Below, piece after piece: positions 35,080-46,440 of a DNA stretch of 64,000 nucleotides. The notes under the pieces were generated by a model. It was not told where the DNA came from. It did no database searches and worked only from the letters and a program-made list of their open reading frames with translations. This DNA is from Leucaena leucocephala. Its lineage: Eukaryota > Streptophyta > Magnoliopsida > Fabales > Fabaceae. The stretch lies in contig CM073535.1 of the NCBI GenBank assembly GCA_037074615.1, positions 8,285,001 to 8,349,000 on the forward strand, written 5' to 3'. Each line of letters starts with the position of its first letter. Positions within the stretch are counted from its first letter, which is position 1. Made by a program: the position numbers and the translations under genes.

Positions 35080-35340
35080 AATGTTGTCCTGCTCCAGCGC
35101 GTACGTGTTCTCTTCTTAGAAGACAATCTAAACTACGTTAAATTTCTTCTCGCACCACATGAATTCACACTTGAATTTCTTCTTCTCACTTGTTTCATTC
35201 AACTAATTGGGACCACACGGCAGACGCAGACGGACGAGAAGGGTACAGGTGGAGCGAGATCAAGACGTTATAATTAATGAGCTACACACAAATAGTACTC
35301 ATCCATCTTCTTTTAGAAATTGTTAGCCAACAAAAGATCT
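35080..35340 (-). repeat. Spacer block A, copy 3
   Basis: Reverse complement of the gene A upstream block: GTTTCATTCAACT and GGACCACACGGCAGACGCAG are the inverse of the tract at 31265-31320 and 52870-52935. The 71-codon ORF reading through it is not a gene. Confidence 0.7.
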
Positions 35341-36100
35341 CAACCAATACTCCAATAGTTATCCAATGCGTATCCAATTTATGTTACCAAAGAGAACTTG
35401 AATCCATATACCATATATAGCAATGTTGTGTAAGGATGATCTCACGCTCAAAAATCAACATATCAAACCTATCTATGTTTCACCCAGAGTCAAATTTACT
35501 CCTCTAACACTGTTATTCTTGTACAAAAATTATTAGTGATGATAGAATGAAATTAAAGGATTTAATAATAAGAGAAAAATATACCGATAATAAATTAAAA
35601 ATTAATGGATAGCACTATAAGAACCGCAAAAATTCCATGAGTCAATATTTCAAGAGAAATGTCCTATTTAAAAGCATGAGATATTACTCATCTCATCTTT
35701 ATTATAGAACACTTATAAAAGATATTTTTGGCCTTGTCATCAATATTCAAGTTTGTTGCTCCCACATGTCAAGTGTTTTAATCATACGTTAAGAAAGAAG
35801 ATATTTTTAATCTTTTGCATAAGACATTTCATAGTTTCAATAAGCATTAGTTTTTTTTTATATACACTCATATTTAATAAAAATAGTGATAGAGAGTAAT
35901 AATTAATATTATATTAGAGTTTAATATAGTTAAAAAATATATATATAAAAATCACTTAAATTTTATAATGAATTTAATACTTTTAATTTTTTATTACAAA
36001 TTTATTAAAAATATCTTATAATACAAATAAGAGGGAGTATTAAATGACACTAATAGTTTCATAACATATTTGACTTCATTGAGTCAATTGGTACTAGAAA
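35290..36100 (-). repeat. Inverted 3' spacer T without its gene
   Basis: Minus-strand reading matches the region just after gene A's stop (AATTGACTCAATGAAGTCAA, ATGAAACTAT, CTCATGCTTTTAAATAG). It also matches, in the same orientation, 50030-50430 after gene B. A MITE splits it at 35687-36037. No dioxygenase exon follows to the right. Confidence 0.65.
35687..36037. mobile_element. Stowaway-like MITE
   Basis: Ends CTCATCTCATCTTTATTATAG and its inverse near TATAATACAAATAAGAGGGAG, flanked by TA. The copy of the spacer at 50300-50370 lacks it, giving an empty site. Confidence 0.6.
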
Positions 36101-36210
36101 ACTATCCCCAAAGATATAGAAAGATCTCTTAAAGTATTTTCTCAATAGCATGATGTCCTAACAAATATTTTAGGGAATTAGATACAACAACAACAACAAG
36201 CCTTATCCCA

Positions 36211-36603
36211 TTAAATGGGGTTGGCTACATGGATCATACGACGCCATTGTGCTCTATCAAAAACTAAATCCTTGGATAGGTTATTAACCAGGAGATCCCG
36301 CTCAATGACCTCTTTGAGCGTTCTCTTTGGCCTTCCTCTAGTCCTTTTAACCGGTGTCCATACTGTTTGATCCACCCTCTTCACTGGCGCATCCCTTGGC
36401 CTTCTTTGTACGTGTCCAAACCACCTATGACGGTTCTCTACCATTTTCTCTTCAATAGGTGCCACTCTAACTCTTCCCCGTATATGTTCATTACGAATCT
36501 TATCTTTTTTTGTATGTCCACACATCCATCTCAACATCTTCATCTCAGCTACCCCAACTTTATGCTCGTGCTGTCCTTTTAAAGCCCAGCATTCACTTCC
36601 ATG
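36211..36603 (-). pseudogene. RTE LINE C-terminal coding part
   Basis: Minus-strand frame reads GSECWALKGQHEHKVGVAEMKMLRWMCGHT, then EHIRGRVRVAPIEEKMVENRHRWFGHVQRRP and ends WRRMIHVANPI before TAA, the conserved end of plant RTE polyproteins. The upstream part of the same protein is cut off by an insertion just before GSECW. The first codons of the 155-codon frame (beyond 36603) belong to that insertion. Confidence 0.9.
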
Positions 36604-37713
36604 AATCTCCTTCTTCCAATTTATCTCATTTTTCTTTCCCTTTTGCTGGATTTTTAGACGGACTTGGACAAATATCAAAATATATACTATTATTTATGTA
36701 AGGTTTATTAATACTTAAACCTTAGTACCAAAACACTTACATAATAAACTTTCTTCATAACCCAAACCAACCCCTTAATATTTTATTTAATTTCTTTCTT
36801 TTAACCTCTAGAGTTTAGAAAATTCTAACCCTTTATTAAGATCCTGAACATTTATACATTTTGAAAGTATTAGATTATGCTCATTTACAAAAGAATCCAA
36901 TACTCTAATTCTTTATAACATTTTTATTTCTCTTTATGGCAAAATAACTCTTCACAAAGTCTCTGTAACTGTTCATCATGACTAGAGGAAGGTTACGTCA
37001 TGACAAATGTGAGGTCTCATACCAATTTTTTGAAACCATTCGTCGTGATGATAAAAGGTCTATATCCTGACGGATGAAGGAAACTTATATGAACATATTG
37101 TCTATGATAGTTAGTCAAGAATAGAGGAAGGTCACTGTGATGAACAAGATAAATTTTCTCTGACTAAGCTCTCTGTTTTTAAGTTCTACTTATACAAAAC
37201 ATATGCATGTCACTGTCATTCATGAATCAGAACCCAAAATGGGTTAAACACTCAAGATTCACTAATTATAGTTTGATTAAACTATTTTGAAACTTTGAGC
37301 TTTGATTTTAGAGAGTCCATAAAAGTTTACAAGATTCAAACCATAGACTCCTCTAGTCTTAGAAACATAACCCATACCAAAGGCTACACATGTGGCAACC
37401 AACTCTTTTGATCTTAGTTAGATTTTGTGTTAAGAAGCTTAATACTTAACTTTTTCTTCATTTACTTGACTCTTACCCTCTCCCAAAGCTCCATCTTTTA
37501 ATAAGTCCTAAAACTTCAACATGCAAAGCCGAGAGATGTCAAAGATAGAAGATAGGGAAAGCTTACCTTGGTCGATGACATTGTAAATTTAACCTCTAAT
37601 CACTCATTTGTCATCGCTCTTAGTCCTTCTCCAATTCTCTCTCTTGCTCTGCTCTCTGCTTTAGGGAAGAATAAGGAAAGCAGATGAAATGAAAGATGAA
37701 ATGAAGACAAGCA
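36604..37713. mobile_element. Unclassified insertion in the RTE LINE
   Basis: Separates ...TAIRPAML from GSECWALKG of the LINE protein. Its plus-strand ends are TGAATCTCC and GACAAGCA, so a TG...CA solo LTR is possible, but no clear 5-bp duplication is seen. No coding frame. Confidence 0.5.
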
Positions 37714-39346
37714 TTGCTGGTCTTATAGCAGTGCGATAAAACTTTCCTTTTACTTTATCTGGTACTTTTTGATCACATATAACCCTAGTAGCCTTTCTCC
37801 ATTTAAACCACCCGGCCTGAATTCTATGATGAACATCTTCCAAAATTTCACCGTCCTTCTATATAATTGATCCCAAATATTTGAACTTATCTATTTGTGG
37901 AATAACTTGATCTCCCAATTTGACCTCCAAGTTACTTCTAACTTGCCTCTTATCAAAATTACAATGCATATATTCAGTCTTACTTCTACTCAGACGGAAA
38001 CCCTTCGACTCTAAAGTACTTCTCCATAACTCAAGTTTAAAATTAATTTCTTCTCTTGATTCCGCCACCAGAACTATATCGTCCGCAAAAAGCATGCACT
38101 TAGGGATTTCCTCTTGAATAGGCTTAGTTAGAACATCCACTACTAGATTAAATAAATAAGGACTCAAGGATGATCCCTGATATAGACCAATCCTTATGGG
38201 AAAATCCTTTGTTTCGCCCCCAGATGTTCTTACAGTAGTTGTTACCCCCTCATACATATCTTTTATTGCCTTGATATATGCCATGCGTACACCTTTCTTT
38301 TCCAAAGCTTTCCAAAGCGCCTCCCTTGGCACTCGATCATATGCTTTTTCTAAATCAATGAAGACCATACGCAAGTCTCTTCTTTTAGTCTGGTACCTTT
38401 CCATTAACCTCCTTAATAAATAAATCGCCTCTATTGTAGATCTACCCGACATGAAACCACACTGATTCTCAGTAATATCAGTCTCTAATCTCAATCTGTG
38501 TTCAATTACCTTTTCCCACAACTTCATAGTATGACTCATAAGCTTTATCCCTCTGTAGTTTGCACAATTTTGGATATCCCCTTTGTTTTTGTAAATAGGA
38601 ACTAAATTACTTTTCCTCCAGTCATCCGGCATTTTCTTAGAGCTTAAGATCACATTAAAAAGTTTGGCAAGCCACACCACCCCCGCTTCACCTAAACACT
38701 TCCAAACTTCAATAGGAATACCATCAGGTCCAACAGCTTTACTATTTTCCATTTTCTTAAGCGCTTCTTTAACCTCGCCAACACGGATCCTACAGTAAAA
38801 AGCTAAATTTGGTTCAACTTCTCCTGTTAAATCCTCTAGCTCAAAACTTGACCCTCCTCCCTCGTCATTAAACAATTTGTAAAAATAGGTCTCCCACCGT
38901 TCTTTAATATCACTATCTGCAACCAAAACATTGCCCTCTTCATCCTTAATACATCGTACTTGATCCAAATCCCTCGATTTCCTTTCCCTGTCTCTTGCAA
39001 TCTTATAAATCTTTCGTTCTCCCGACTTTGTTTCTAACTCCTTATAAAATTCCTCAAAAGCCTTAAAACGAGCTGCACTCACCGCCTTTTTAGTTTCCTT
39101 CTTAGCTAAACGATACTTTTCCCAATTTTTGGTATTATTACATAAGTGTATAGCTTTAAAACAGTCTCTCTTGTACTTAACTTTCTGTTGTACATCCTCG
39201 TTCCACCACCAAGTCTCCTTATCTCGTCGACCAAAACCTTTAGATTCTCCCAAAATTACTTTAGCAACCGCTCGGACCTTTTCAGCCATTTCCTTCCACA
39301 TGATATCAGCATTTTCCTGCACCTCCCAAATCCTCTCATTTAACAT
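37714..39346 (-). pseudogene. RTE LINE reverse transcriptase
   Basis: Minus strand, 495 codons from 39346 to 37859 plus a continuation to 37714. The RT core is visible in order: SKAVGPDGIPIEVWK, NKGDIQNCANYRGIKLMSHTMKLWE, GFMSGRSTIEAI, MVFIDLEKAYDRVPRE, GLYQGSSLSPYLFNLVVDVL and the catalytic FADD box (CMLFADDIVLVAES). A TAG after KYLGSII cuts the frame, after which KDGEILEDVHHRIQAGWFKWR continues. The catalytic residues are intact, so the element died recently relative to its neighbours. Confidence 0.93.
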
Positions 39347-39415
39347 AGTTCTTTTAAAAGTTTCCCTCTTCTCCCCCTTTAGCTGCCACCACTTGACTCT
39401 TGTGTTTAAAATATG

Positions 39416-40115
39416 TTACCACTTTTCATTCCTACACTTAATACGCACGTCAAGGACCATTAACCTATGCTGAGTTGTCACTCCATCCCCTGGAATCACT
39501 TTACAATTTGTACAAAGTCTTCTGTCTTGACTCCTTACCAAAAAGAAATCAATCTGTGATCTGTGGACCCCACTCTTGTATGTGATTAAGTGCTCCTCCC
39601 ACTTCTTAAAGCACGTGTTGACAATCTTAAGGTTGTAAGCTAAGGAAAACTCAAGGATAGATTGCCCTTCAATATTAATTTTCCTAAAACCAAAACCACC
39701 ATGAGCCACTGCATATTGCCCTGCTTCCTTACCAACATGACCATTAAGATCCCCACCAATAAAAATCTTTTCAGTAAGTGGTATGCTCTGAATCAGCCCC
39801 TCCAAATCTTCCCAAAACTTTTCTTTAAGATGTGCTTCTGTTCCCACTTGAGGTGCATAAGCACTAATAACGTTGATTGTATCCCTACCAACAATTATTC
39901 TTAAAGATATAATTCTGTCATTAATTCTTTTAACATCCACCACATTCGTCTTCACTCTTTATCCACAATGATACCAACACCATTCCTCGTACTTGTTTTA
40001 CCTGTATACCAAAATTTGAACTCATTGATCTCCCGAGATTTTTCTCCAACCCATTTAGTTTCCTGAAGGCACAAGATGTTAATCTTTCGCTTTACCATTT
40101 CACCCACCACCTCCC
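39416..40115 (-). pseudogene. RTE LINE endonuclease
   Basis: Apurinic-type endonuclease of LINEs: minus strand gives INILCLQETKWVGEKSREIN near 40080, GVGIIVDKE, then a TGA where Trp is expected (about 39958), and onwards NVISAYAPQVG, IFIGGDLNGHVG, SQIDFFLVR and TTQHRLMVLDVRI with the expected N, D and H residues. A TAA after RNEKW (39416) separates it from the RT frame. Both stops could be single G-to-A or C-to-T changes. Confidence 0.9.
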
Positions 40116-40450
40116 ACGCTTTTCCGGTCATAGTTCCAATATTTCAAGTGCCAAATCTAATCTTTCTCTCCTGAACTAGCTTCTTTAGCCGCCTCCGTCC
40201 ATAAGAGAGCGGTAGCCCTTACTCATTTAACACTACATCCGGGCGACGATGCAGCGGCCCTTGCTCACTTCTCACTGTACTCGAGCCATACAGCGCGTTA
40301 CTTACGGGCAACGACCTAGTATTAGCGCAATTTCTTCGTATGTCCATGTCCATAAGATTCGACAAGTTTTACGTTGGCTGTCGGGGCCTAACACAACCCT
40401 CCTCCTTTACCCGGGCTTGGGACCGGCTACATGCGTAGGCGGAGTTAGAT

Positions 40451-41190
40451 GTATAAAAAAAATTACAATACTAATTGCTTATTTAGGATAGCGTTAGAAA
40501 AAAGTGACTTTTATTCCTCTGACTTTTACAAATTAAAGTTTGAACAAAAGTGATGAGATTTATGCTTGGTTAGACTTTTATTTTAACTAATTTTTACAAA
40601 CTAAAACTTGTTTGATTGATATAGTTGATTACTAGTTTAGATGTAAAATGACTTAAAAACACGAGTTTTATTAAATATAATACCTCCCTTCTTTAATATA
40701 AGACCCATTTGATATTTTTAGATAGATTAAATAAACTAAATAAATAATTAATTATAACTAATAGAATAGTTAGTTGACTAATTTTAGTATATTAATGAGT
40801 ATATAATATGAATTTGTCTTAAAAGGTTTAATTTAGTCATAATTAATTGATTTGTTTGGTTTTCTTAATCTATCAAAAAAAGTCAACTATATCTTATATT
40901 AAGAAATAATATATTATATGTATATAATGTGATAAATTTAAGAAAAATATTAAAATTTAAATTTAAAAGATAAAAAATAATGTATTTTTGAGAAAAGTTG
41001 TCAAATATACCTTCCATATTTTAATTAAACATTTTAAGATTAATAACCTTTAATTTTGATTTGTCAAATATAAAAAATAAATTTAAAATAAAAGGTATAT
41101 TTCTTATTTTAATTATTATTTTGGCATAAAAAAATAAATTTGGTAGGAGGACAGAAGGGGTATAACACTAGGCAAGAGGGAGAGTACACT
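40451..41190. other. AT-rich intergenic stretch with a MITE-like segment
   Basis: 40682-40915 has inverse tracts (ATAAGACCCATTTGATATTT against AAGTCAACTATATCTTAT) and starts TACCTCCCTTC, suggesting a decayed Stowaway-like element. The rest shows nothing. Confidence 0.4.
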
Positions 41191-41399
41191 AATTGTTTTT
41201 TTAGTAAAAGAGATGGCTAAACGCCCGAGTAAACAAAAGAAATTAAACTACATGGGGATTATCTTCTAAACACATTCACAATCAGATGCCTCAGATGCGT
41301 AGGGCATAAATGCAATATCTCCATGGTAGTCAAACCTTCTTTTGTAAGGACATCCGCCAATCTGTTATGTTTTTTGGGAATATACTGTATTTTGAATTC

Positions 41400-41735
41400 C
41401 CATGAAGATTGCAGTAGAGTATGTATTCAAGAAAATAGTAAACAACAATTGTCTCCTCTCAGGTTTGATAACATTTTAAGAACATTGTTAGCATCAGATT
41501 CAAGAATAATCCCCTTAATTCTTAAATCTAAAGCTAACTTTAGCCCCTTATAAATAGCCCACTATTCTGCTTCTAAAACACTATAAGAGCCCAGCTGAGC
41601 TGTAAATCCAAAAACCTAACTTCCAGCATCGTTATAAATAACTCTACCATGGCTTGCCCTGTTGTGAGATTTATTAAGAGCTCCATCCACATTTAATTTA
41701 ACACATCCCAATGGAGCAGGTTGCCAACCAGTTGA
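41400..41735 (-). pseudogene. L1 LINE RNase H domain
   Basis: Minus strand gives GWQPAPLGCVKLNVDGALNK (first Asp), QLGSYSVLEAE*WAIYKGL (Glu) and IKGIILESDA (second Asp), the three acidic residues of RNase H. Two in-frame stops (after AGS and after EAE) disable it. Confidence 0.82.
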
Positions 41736-41798
41736 ATTTGATACGCCTAAATCAGTATCAGGGTGAATTTGTTGAATCTGTACAAATCCTTTCCATGT

Positions 41799-42098
41799 TT
41801 ACATAATCCACAAACTCCAAATTGTGACCCCTATTAGATTCCAATTGTCACTACCATCTATCCCTAAATCCCTTTTAAGATTTAAAGTAAACCAATCTTT
41901 TAAAGAAGCTATGAAGAATGTAGGATAAAACTTGGGACAAATTAATTTATGCCAAAGATGAGAAGCATAGGAGCAATCACGTAGGATATACAGAATATCT
42001 TCTATATCTGACTTGCAGACTTGACATAAAGCGCTTGACAAAGACCACCTGCTTCTCCAAATATTTGTTGACAGACGATTATTGAATGATATCCACAT
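41799..42098 (-). pseudogene. L1 LINE zinc-binding RT-associated domain
   Basis: Reads RLSTNIWRSRW then CQVCKSDIEDILYILRDCSYASHLW, the C-x2-C...H/L...C pattern of the zf-RVT domain of plant LINEs. The His of the usual EDxxH is Leu here. Confidence 0.82.
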
Positions 42099-42666
42099 AA
42101 AGACTCTGATACATTCTGCACCCTTCTACTTCTAAATGTCTTTGAATGCAAAGCTAAAATTATCTTCAAATTGACTCTCAATAAGGTAATAGACACTTTT
42201 AATAGTGAAAATTCCTTCATTTATAGCATTCCATAACATTAAGTCATTGCCCGTATTCTCTATAGCTGGTATCATGCTTCTTAATCTTTGAAAAGTATAG
42301 CTTGGGATGATTCCTGCAAGTCTTTGTTAATTCCAAGTCTCGTCCTCTACTCAGTCAGTAACTTTACTACTTTCTTCTTCATATGATAATGGACAAATAC
42401 ACATCTCCTTTAGTCTTTTATCAGGAAAAAGTCATTTATCAGTGAAAAAATTAACCAATTGCCTATTTCTAATCTACCATCTTGTACCTAACTCCACAAT
42501 TTTTTGTTGCTGAGATATGTACTTCCAAAGTGCATAGTCTCCTTTCCTAGCATCTAGTAAGTTTTCTTCATTTCTCAACATATATTTATGAAATAGCACA
42601 TAAATATATTTTGGCTCCTTTTACAAGTTTCTAAGCTATTTTGGCTCCACACGCACGGTTGAAGGA

Positions 42667-44349
42667 TTATAGTTTCTTGAACCCTAACCCACCATATGAT
42701 TTAGGTCTCACAATTTGATACCACCCTATGGGATGAAAGCTATGTGGGCTTTGACTGTTCCCCCATATGAAATTCTTTTGTAATCTCTCTACTCCATGAC
42801 AAATAGATAATAGAATTTTAGACACTTGCATTGGATATACTGGAATAGAACTCAGAACTGACTTGACCAAAGTGATTCTGCTAACAATTGAGAGAGTATT
42901 TTCCTTCCATGCAGTAAGTTTTGATTTAACTTTATCAATTATATATTGGAAAGTGTCACTGGGTTTCCTCCCTTTGATAATTGGAAAACCCAAATACTTC
43001 CCAATCTCGATAGAATTGGCCATACCTGTAATCCTACTAATTCATCTCCTCATGTTAACTTGTACATTTGGGTAGAAAAATATTGAGGATTTACTCTTAT
43101 TGATTTTCTCTCCTGAGTCAAGACAATATATCTAAGCAATCCATCATACATTTGGCTTGCTTTTCAAATGTCAATCCAAACAACAAAAAGTCATCAAGAA
43201 ACATAAGATGTGAAATGTATGGACCACACCTAGTAATGCAAATTGGTTTCCAATCACCTGCATTCACAAGTCAGTAATAATATGGGACAATTTATCCATA
43301 TAGAGAACAAACAACAAAGGTAAAATAGAATCTCCTTGATAAAGACCTCTTTTAGGGAAGAAAGTTTTAGTATGAGATCCATTCCATAATAAATCATAAG
43401 ATACAAATGTAGCACATTCTATAATAAGATTTATAAGGTTAGAATCTAACCCAACATCGATAAGAACCTGATGAAGAAAATCCCACCTAACGCGATCAAA
43501 GGTTTTTTCTAGATCAATCTTCATTTCCATTAGACCCATTTTACCTGTAGCTTTCTTCATTGTGTGCATGATTTCTTAGCCAATTATAATATTATATTGT
43601 ATGTGCCTACTCTTTATAAAACTTGCTTGAAATAGGGAAATAGGATCATCCATAATATCCCTTAATATATTGACTATCACTTTAGTAATACGTTTATAAT
43701 ATACAATACATAAAGCAATAGGTCTAAAGTGACTAATCACCTCCAAATGATCCCTCTTTGGAATAAGGGTAATCAAGATCTTATTTGCATTAGTCTCAAT
43801 AGACCCACTCTCAAAAGTGTTTCTAACAAACTTGCATAGAGAGTCGCCCATAATATTCCAATTTGTCTGATAAAATATAGGAGAAAACTATCAACCACAG
43901 GAGATTTATAAGGCCCCATAGAAAAAAGAACATCCTTATCTCCTTTTTAGAAGGAGGTTGACACATATTTACCAGATGATATGTAACATCAAGGGGAAAA
44001 TTTGTCCTTGTTTGTAGCATATAGGGGTTATTCGTAGAACAACTATATAGATCTTTGAAATAATGCATAGTCATAGCTATTAATTTAGATTCATTCTTTA
44101 TCCATTTTCCATTATTATCCTTAACTGACATAACTGTATTTCTCCTTCTTCTCATTTTTGTTTTCAAATGATAATACCAAGTATCCTATCACCTTTAGTA
44201 ATCCATTCAGTTCTAATTTTTTGGAACCACTTAATTTCCTCTAACTTTAAAATATTATCTAATTCAGATTGTAAATCCTTTTCAAGCAAATTTAAAAAAG
44301 TAGAGTAAGTATAAGGAGAGCTTTGTATACCTTTTAACCTAGCAAGCAA
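42667..44349 (-). pseudogene. L1 LINE reverse transcriptase, broken in several frames
   Basis: Pieces in order on the minus strand: KITLIPKRDHLEVISHFRPIALC (about 43760; the printed frame reads ILITLIPKRD), VYYKRITKVIVN, FIKSRHIQYN, MKIDLEKTFDRVRWDFL, RGLYQGDSILPLLFVLYMDKL, then HLMFLDDFLLFG near 43190 and KYLGFPIIKGRKPSDTF, ENTLSIVSRITLVKSVLSSIP, NFIWGNS. The catalytic box reads FLDD instead of FADD. Four or more frame breaks. Confidence 0.87.
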
Positions 44350-44739
44350 AATTTTATTCTTTTTCTAAACTAATCTAAAAATGTTTTTATTCCATTCAGC
44401 AAGAGAGGAACCTGATTTTTCTAGAGATCTATTAAAATCCTCTTTATCCCTCCAGACATCATAAATAAATTGTTTGAAATTTTTATGGGATAACCACATA
44501 GCCTCAAAATGAAAAGGTTTCTCTTGCCATGAGAAGAATAATTTTAAAATTGCAAAACAATAGGATTATGATCATAGAATTGAGTTCGCGACATTACTTC
44601 AAGATGACATCTGATAGAAGATCAAGAAAAAGAGAATTTGCTAAATTTGAGAACATCAAGCAATTTGGGGTCCTTTCCATGTAAATTTAGGTCCTTGGAA
44701 ACCCATATATGAAAGTCCACACTCATTTATTCTAGCTTG

Positions 44740-45225
44740 AAACTAATTTATCCTACTAATAGAGGAAGCCACTCCCCCAATTCTTTTATTTATGTTGAGA
44801 ATGCCATTGAAATCTCCATAAACAACCCATGACATTTTAATAGAATGGGATAAATTATTCAATTGATTCCATAATTCTTGCCAAAGATTAGAATGAGGAA
44901 TGACATAGACTACTGTTAACAAAAAATAAGGATGCCTCCCAATTTCGCACTTTAAATGGAAGAATTGCCTATTTTCAATAATAACATGAACTTTTATTTG
45001 ATCACTTTTCCAAGCCAATATCAAACCTCCTGAGCGACCAGAACTCAGAATCATTCTTAAAGAATCATATCCCCAATTTTGTAAAAAGTCAAAAGGAGAA
45101 ATAGTATAGCACTTTGTTTAAGACAAAACAATGAGGCTTAGTTTTGGCCCTAAACAAACAGCTTTTAAATTACAGAGAAGCTCATTAGCATAAGTTTCTC
45201 TCACATTCTAATATAATAAACTATC
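44740..45225 (-). pseudogene. L1 LINE endonuclease fragment
   Basis: Minus strand gives SSGRSGGLILAWKSD and WVVYGDFNGILNINKRIGG, matching the GGL..W and GDFN motifs of plant L1 endonucleases. The upstream part (ETYANELLCNLK near 45200) lies in another frame before the SINE. Confidence 0.78.
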
Positions 45226-45295
45226 CATAAATAAAATAATAATAAAATTGGAAAACAATTCTCACTAAGTCCCACGTAGTCCTCTTGTATAAATT

Positions 45296-45568
45296 TTTTT
45301 TTTTTGGTTACAAAATTTTTGGAAAGGGGTTGGGCTCACCCACGATCCAAGGGCAGGGTGAAGTCTCCCTTCCTCTTAGGCGATACCAATGGCGGGCAGG
45401 GTGAGCCGTCTATTACCCTCAGGCGTAAACCTAAGCACCCAAGAGCTAGGATGCCTCCCCAAGCGCTGCGACTGGAATCACAACAAAGTGGTACTCCCCA
45501 GGGTTCGAACACACTCCAAATGGTAGTATGTCTTACCCCTTCACCAGCTGAACCCACGGACGATGGGT
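45296..45568 (-). mobile_element. SINE, family 1
   Basis: 273 bp ending (minus strand) in an A run, flanked by a perfect 13-bp repeat TCTTGTATAAATT (45283-45295 and 45569-45581). Minus-strand CAGCTGGTGAAGGGGTAAG and GTGTTCGAACCCTGG act as tRNA-like A and B boxes for RNA polymerase III. Older copies are at 59161-59430 and about 61170-61345. The two ORFs crossing it are not genes. Confidence 0.9.
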
Positions 45569-45708
45569 TCTTGTATAAATTGGGTCTTAGGGACCATGTT
45601 ATCTTCACCATTTTCACTTACTTTATAAATTATAGGAAGTGGGCTGACATCATCGAGCCCAAATTAATATCTCCATGATCTATTTCTTCTATTATAATGT
45701 CTCTAGAA

Positions 45709-45895
45709 CCAACGGGGGTTGGTCCGAGTGGTAAGCGGCTTAGTATCGCTTAAGCGAGGTCTCGAGTTTGAGCCTTGGCGTATGCACAAAATCCCCGTTG
45801 GGAGACTCACCCACCATAGACAGGTGCGCGACGCGGGTCAGATCCGGATGTAGTCGGGGCAAAGCTCTGGTGAACCGGGTGGGCAACCAAAAAAA
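45709..45895 (+). mobile_element. SINE, family 2
   Basis: 187 bp, plus strand, ending in an A run, flanked by a perfect 13-bp repeat AATGTCTCTAGAA (45696-45708 and 45896-45908). A box TGGTCCGAGTGGTAAGCGG and B box GGTCTCGAGTTTGAGCC are tRNA-like. At least five older copies lie in this window (16.7, 58.5, 60.0, 60.8 and 61.5-61.8 kb). Confidence 0.92.
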
Positions 45896-45909
45896 AATGT
45901 CTCTAGAAA

Positions 45910-46440
45910 AAGTTTTACCTAATTTTGGGTCCACAAAATGTACCTAGGCTTACGCTGTTAGAGCTCCATTGTAACGGTCCGCTGCAGTTCCTCTTTGCTC
46001 TTTTCCAACTGCATTGTAATCTCTATTTTTTTCCTATTGAACTGCTCCAAGGTCATCATCACAGTCTCATCATTGTTTATCTCAGTTTATAGCTCAACTA
46101 TAGATCTCTTTTCACTCTTCTTCCGTACCTCTTCACCTTTGTTTATCGTTTTCCTATCGCTAGTTTTGTTGCTCATTGAGGCCATATTTTCCTTCTTTTT
46201 TAAATTCCTCTTCTTGTACCCTCTATCCTATCGTACTTTAAAATCTCTCAGTGGCAACTGTGTAGGATTTACTTCCAGCTCATTGACATTTTGGGTGTTG
46301 TCACTGTTATGCTGATTTTGATCTTGGATTTCCACCTCAGCAAGAACTCCAAAACATGATCCCCTAATATCCCGGTAAGTCATCTCAGTCCTATTCTCTT
46401 TCTGCTTCCTTTATCGATGAGTTTTTTGCACCTCCTTCCA
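45910..46440 (-). other. Degenerate 3' part of L1 ORF1 region
   Basis: No open frame longer than 110 codons on the expected strand; many stops. Presumed linker between ORF1 and ORF2 of the LINE. Confidence 0.5.

Larger units (their letters stand above)
36184..40444 (-). mobile_element. RTE-clade LINE, near full length
   Basis: On the minus strand it runs from a 5' leader (40444) through an endonuclease, reverse transcriptase and a C-terminal domain to a 3' tail of TTG repeats (36184-36200), the hallmark of plant RTE elements. TTAGAT occurs on both sides (36178-36183 and 40445-40450) and may be the target duplication. Without a 1.1-kb insertion at about 36604-37713 the length is near 3.15 kb, usual for the clade. 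Stop codons make it inactive. Confidence 0.9.

Noticed and set aside
37920..39473. Plus-strand ORFs opposite the RTE reverse transcriptase
   Set aside because: Antisense shadows of a clear RT coding frame.
45304..45678. 124-codon plus and 93-codon minus ORFs
   Set aside because: Both read through a SINE with a perfect target duplication.
45709..45800. tRNA-like sequence with A and B boxes
   Set aside because: It is the head of a SINE; the cloverleaf is not complete and an A tail with target duplication follows, so it is not called as a tRNA gene.
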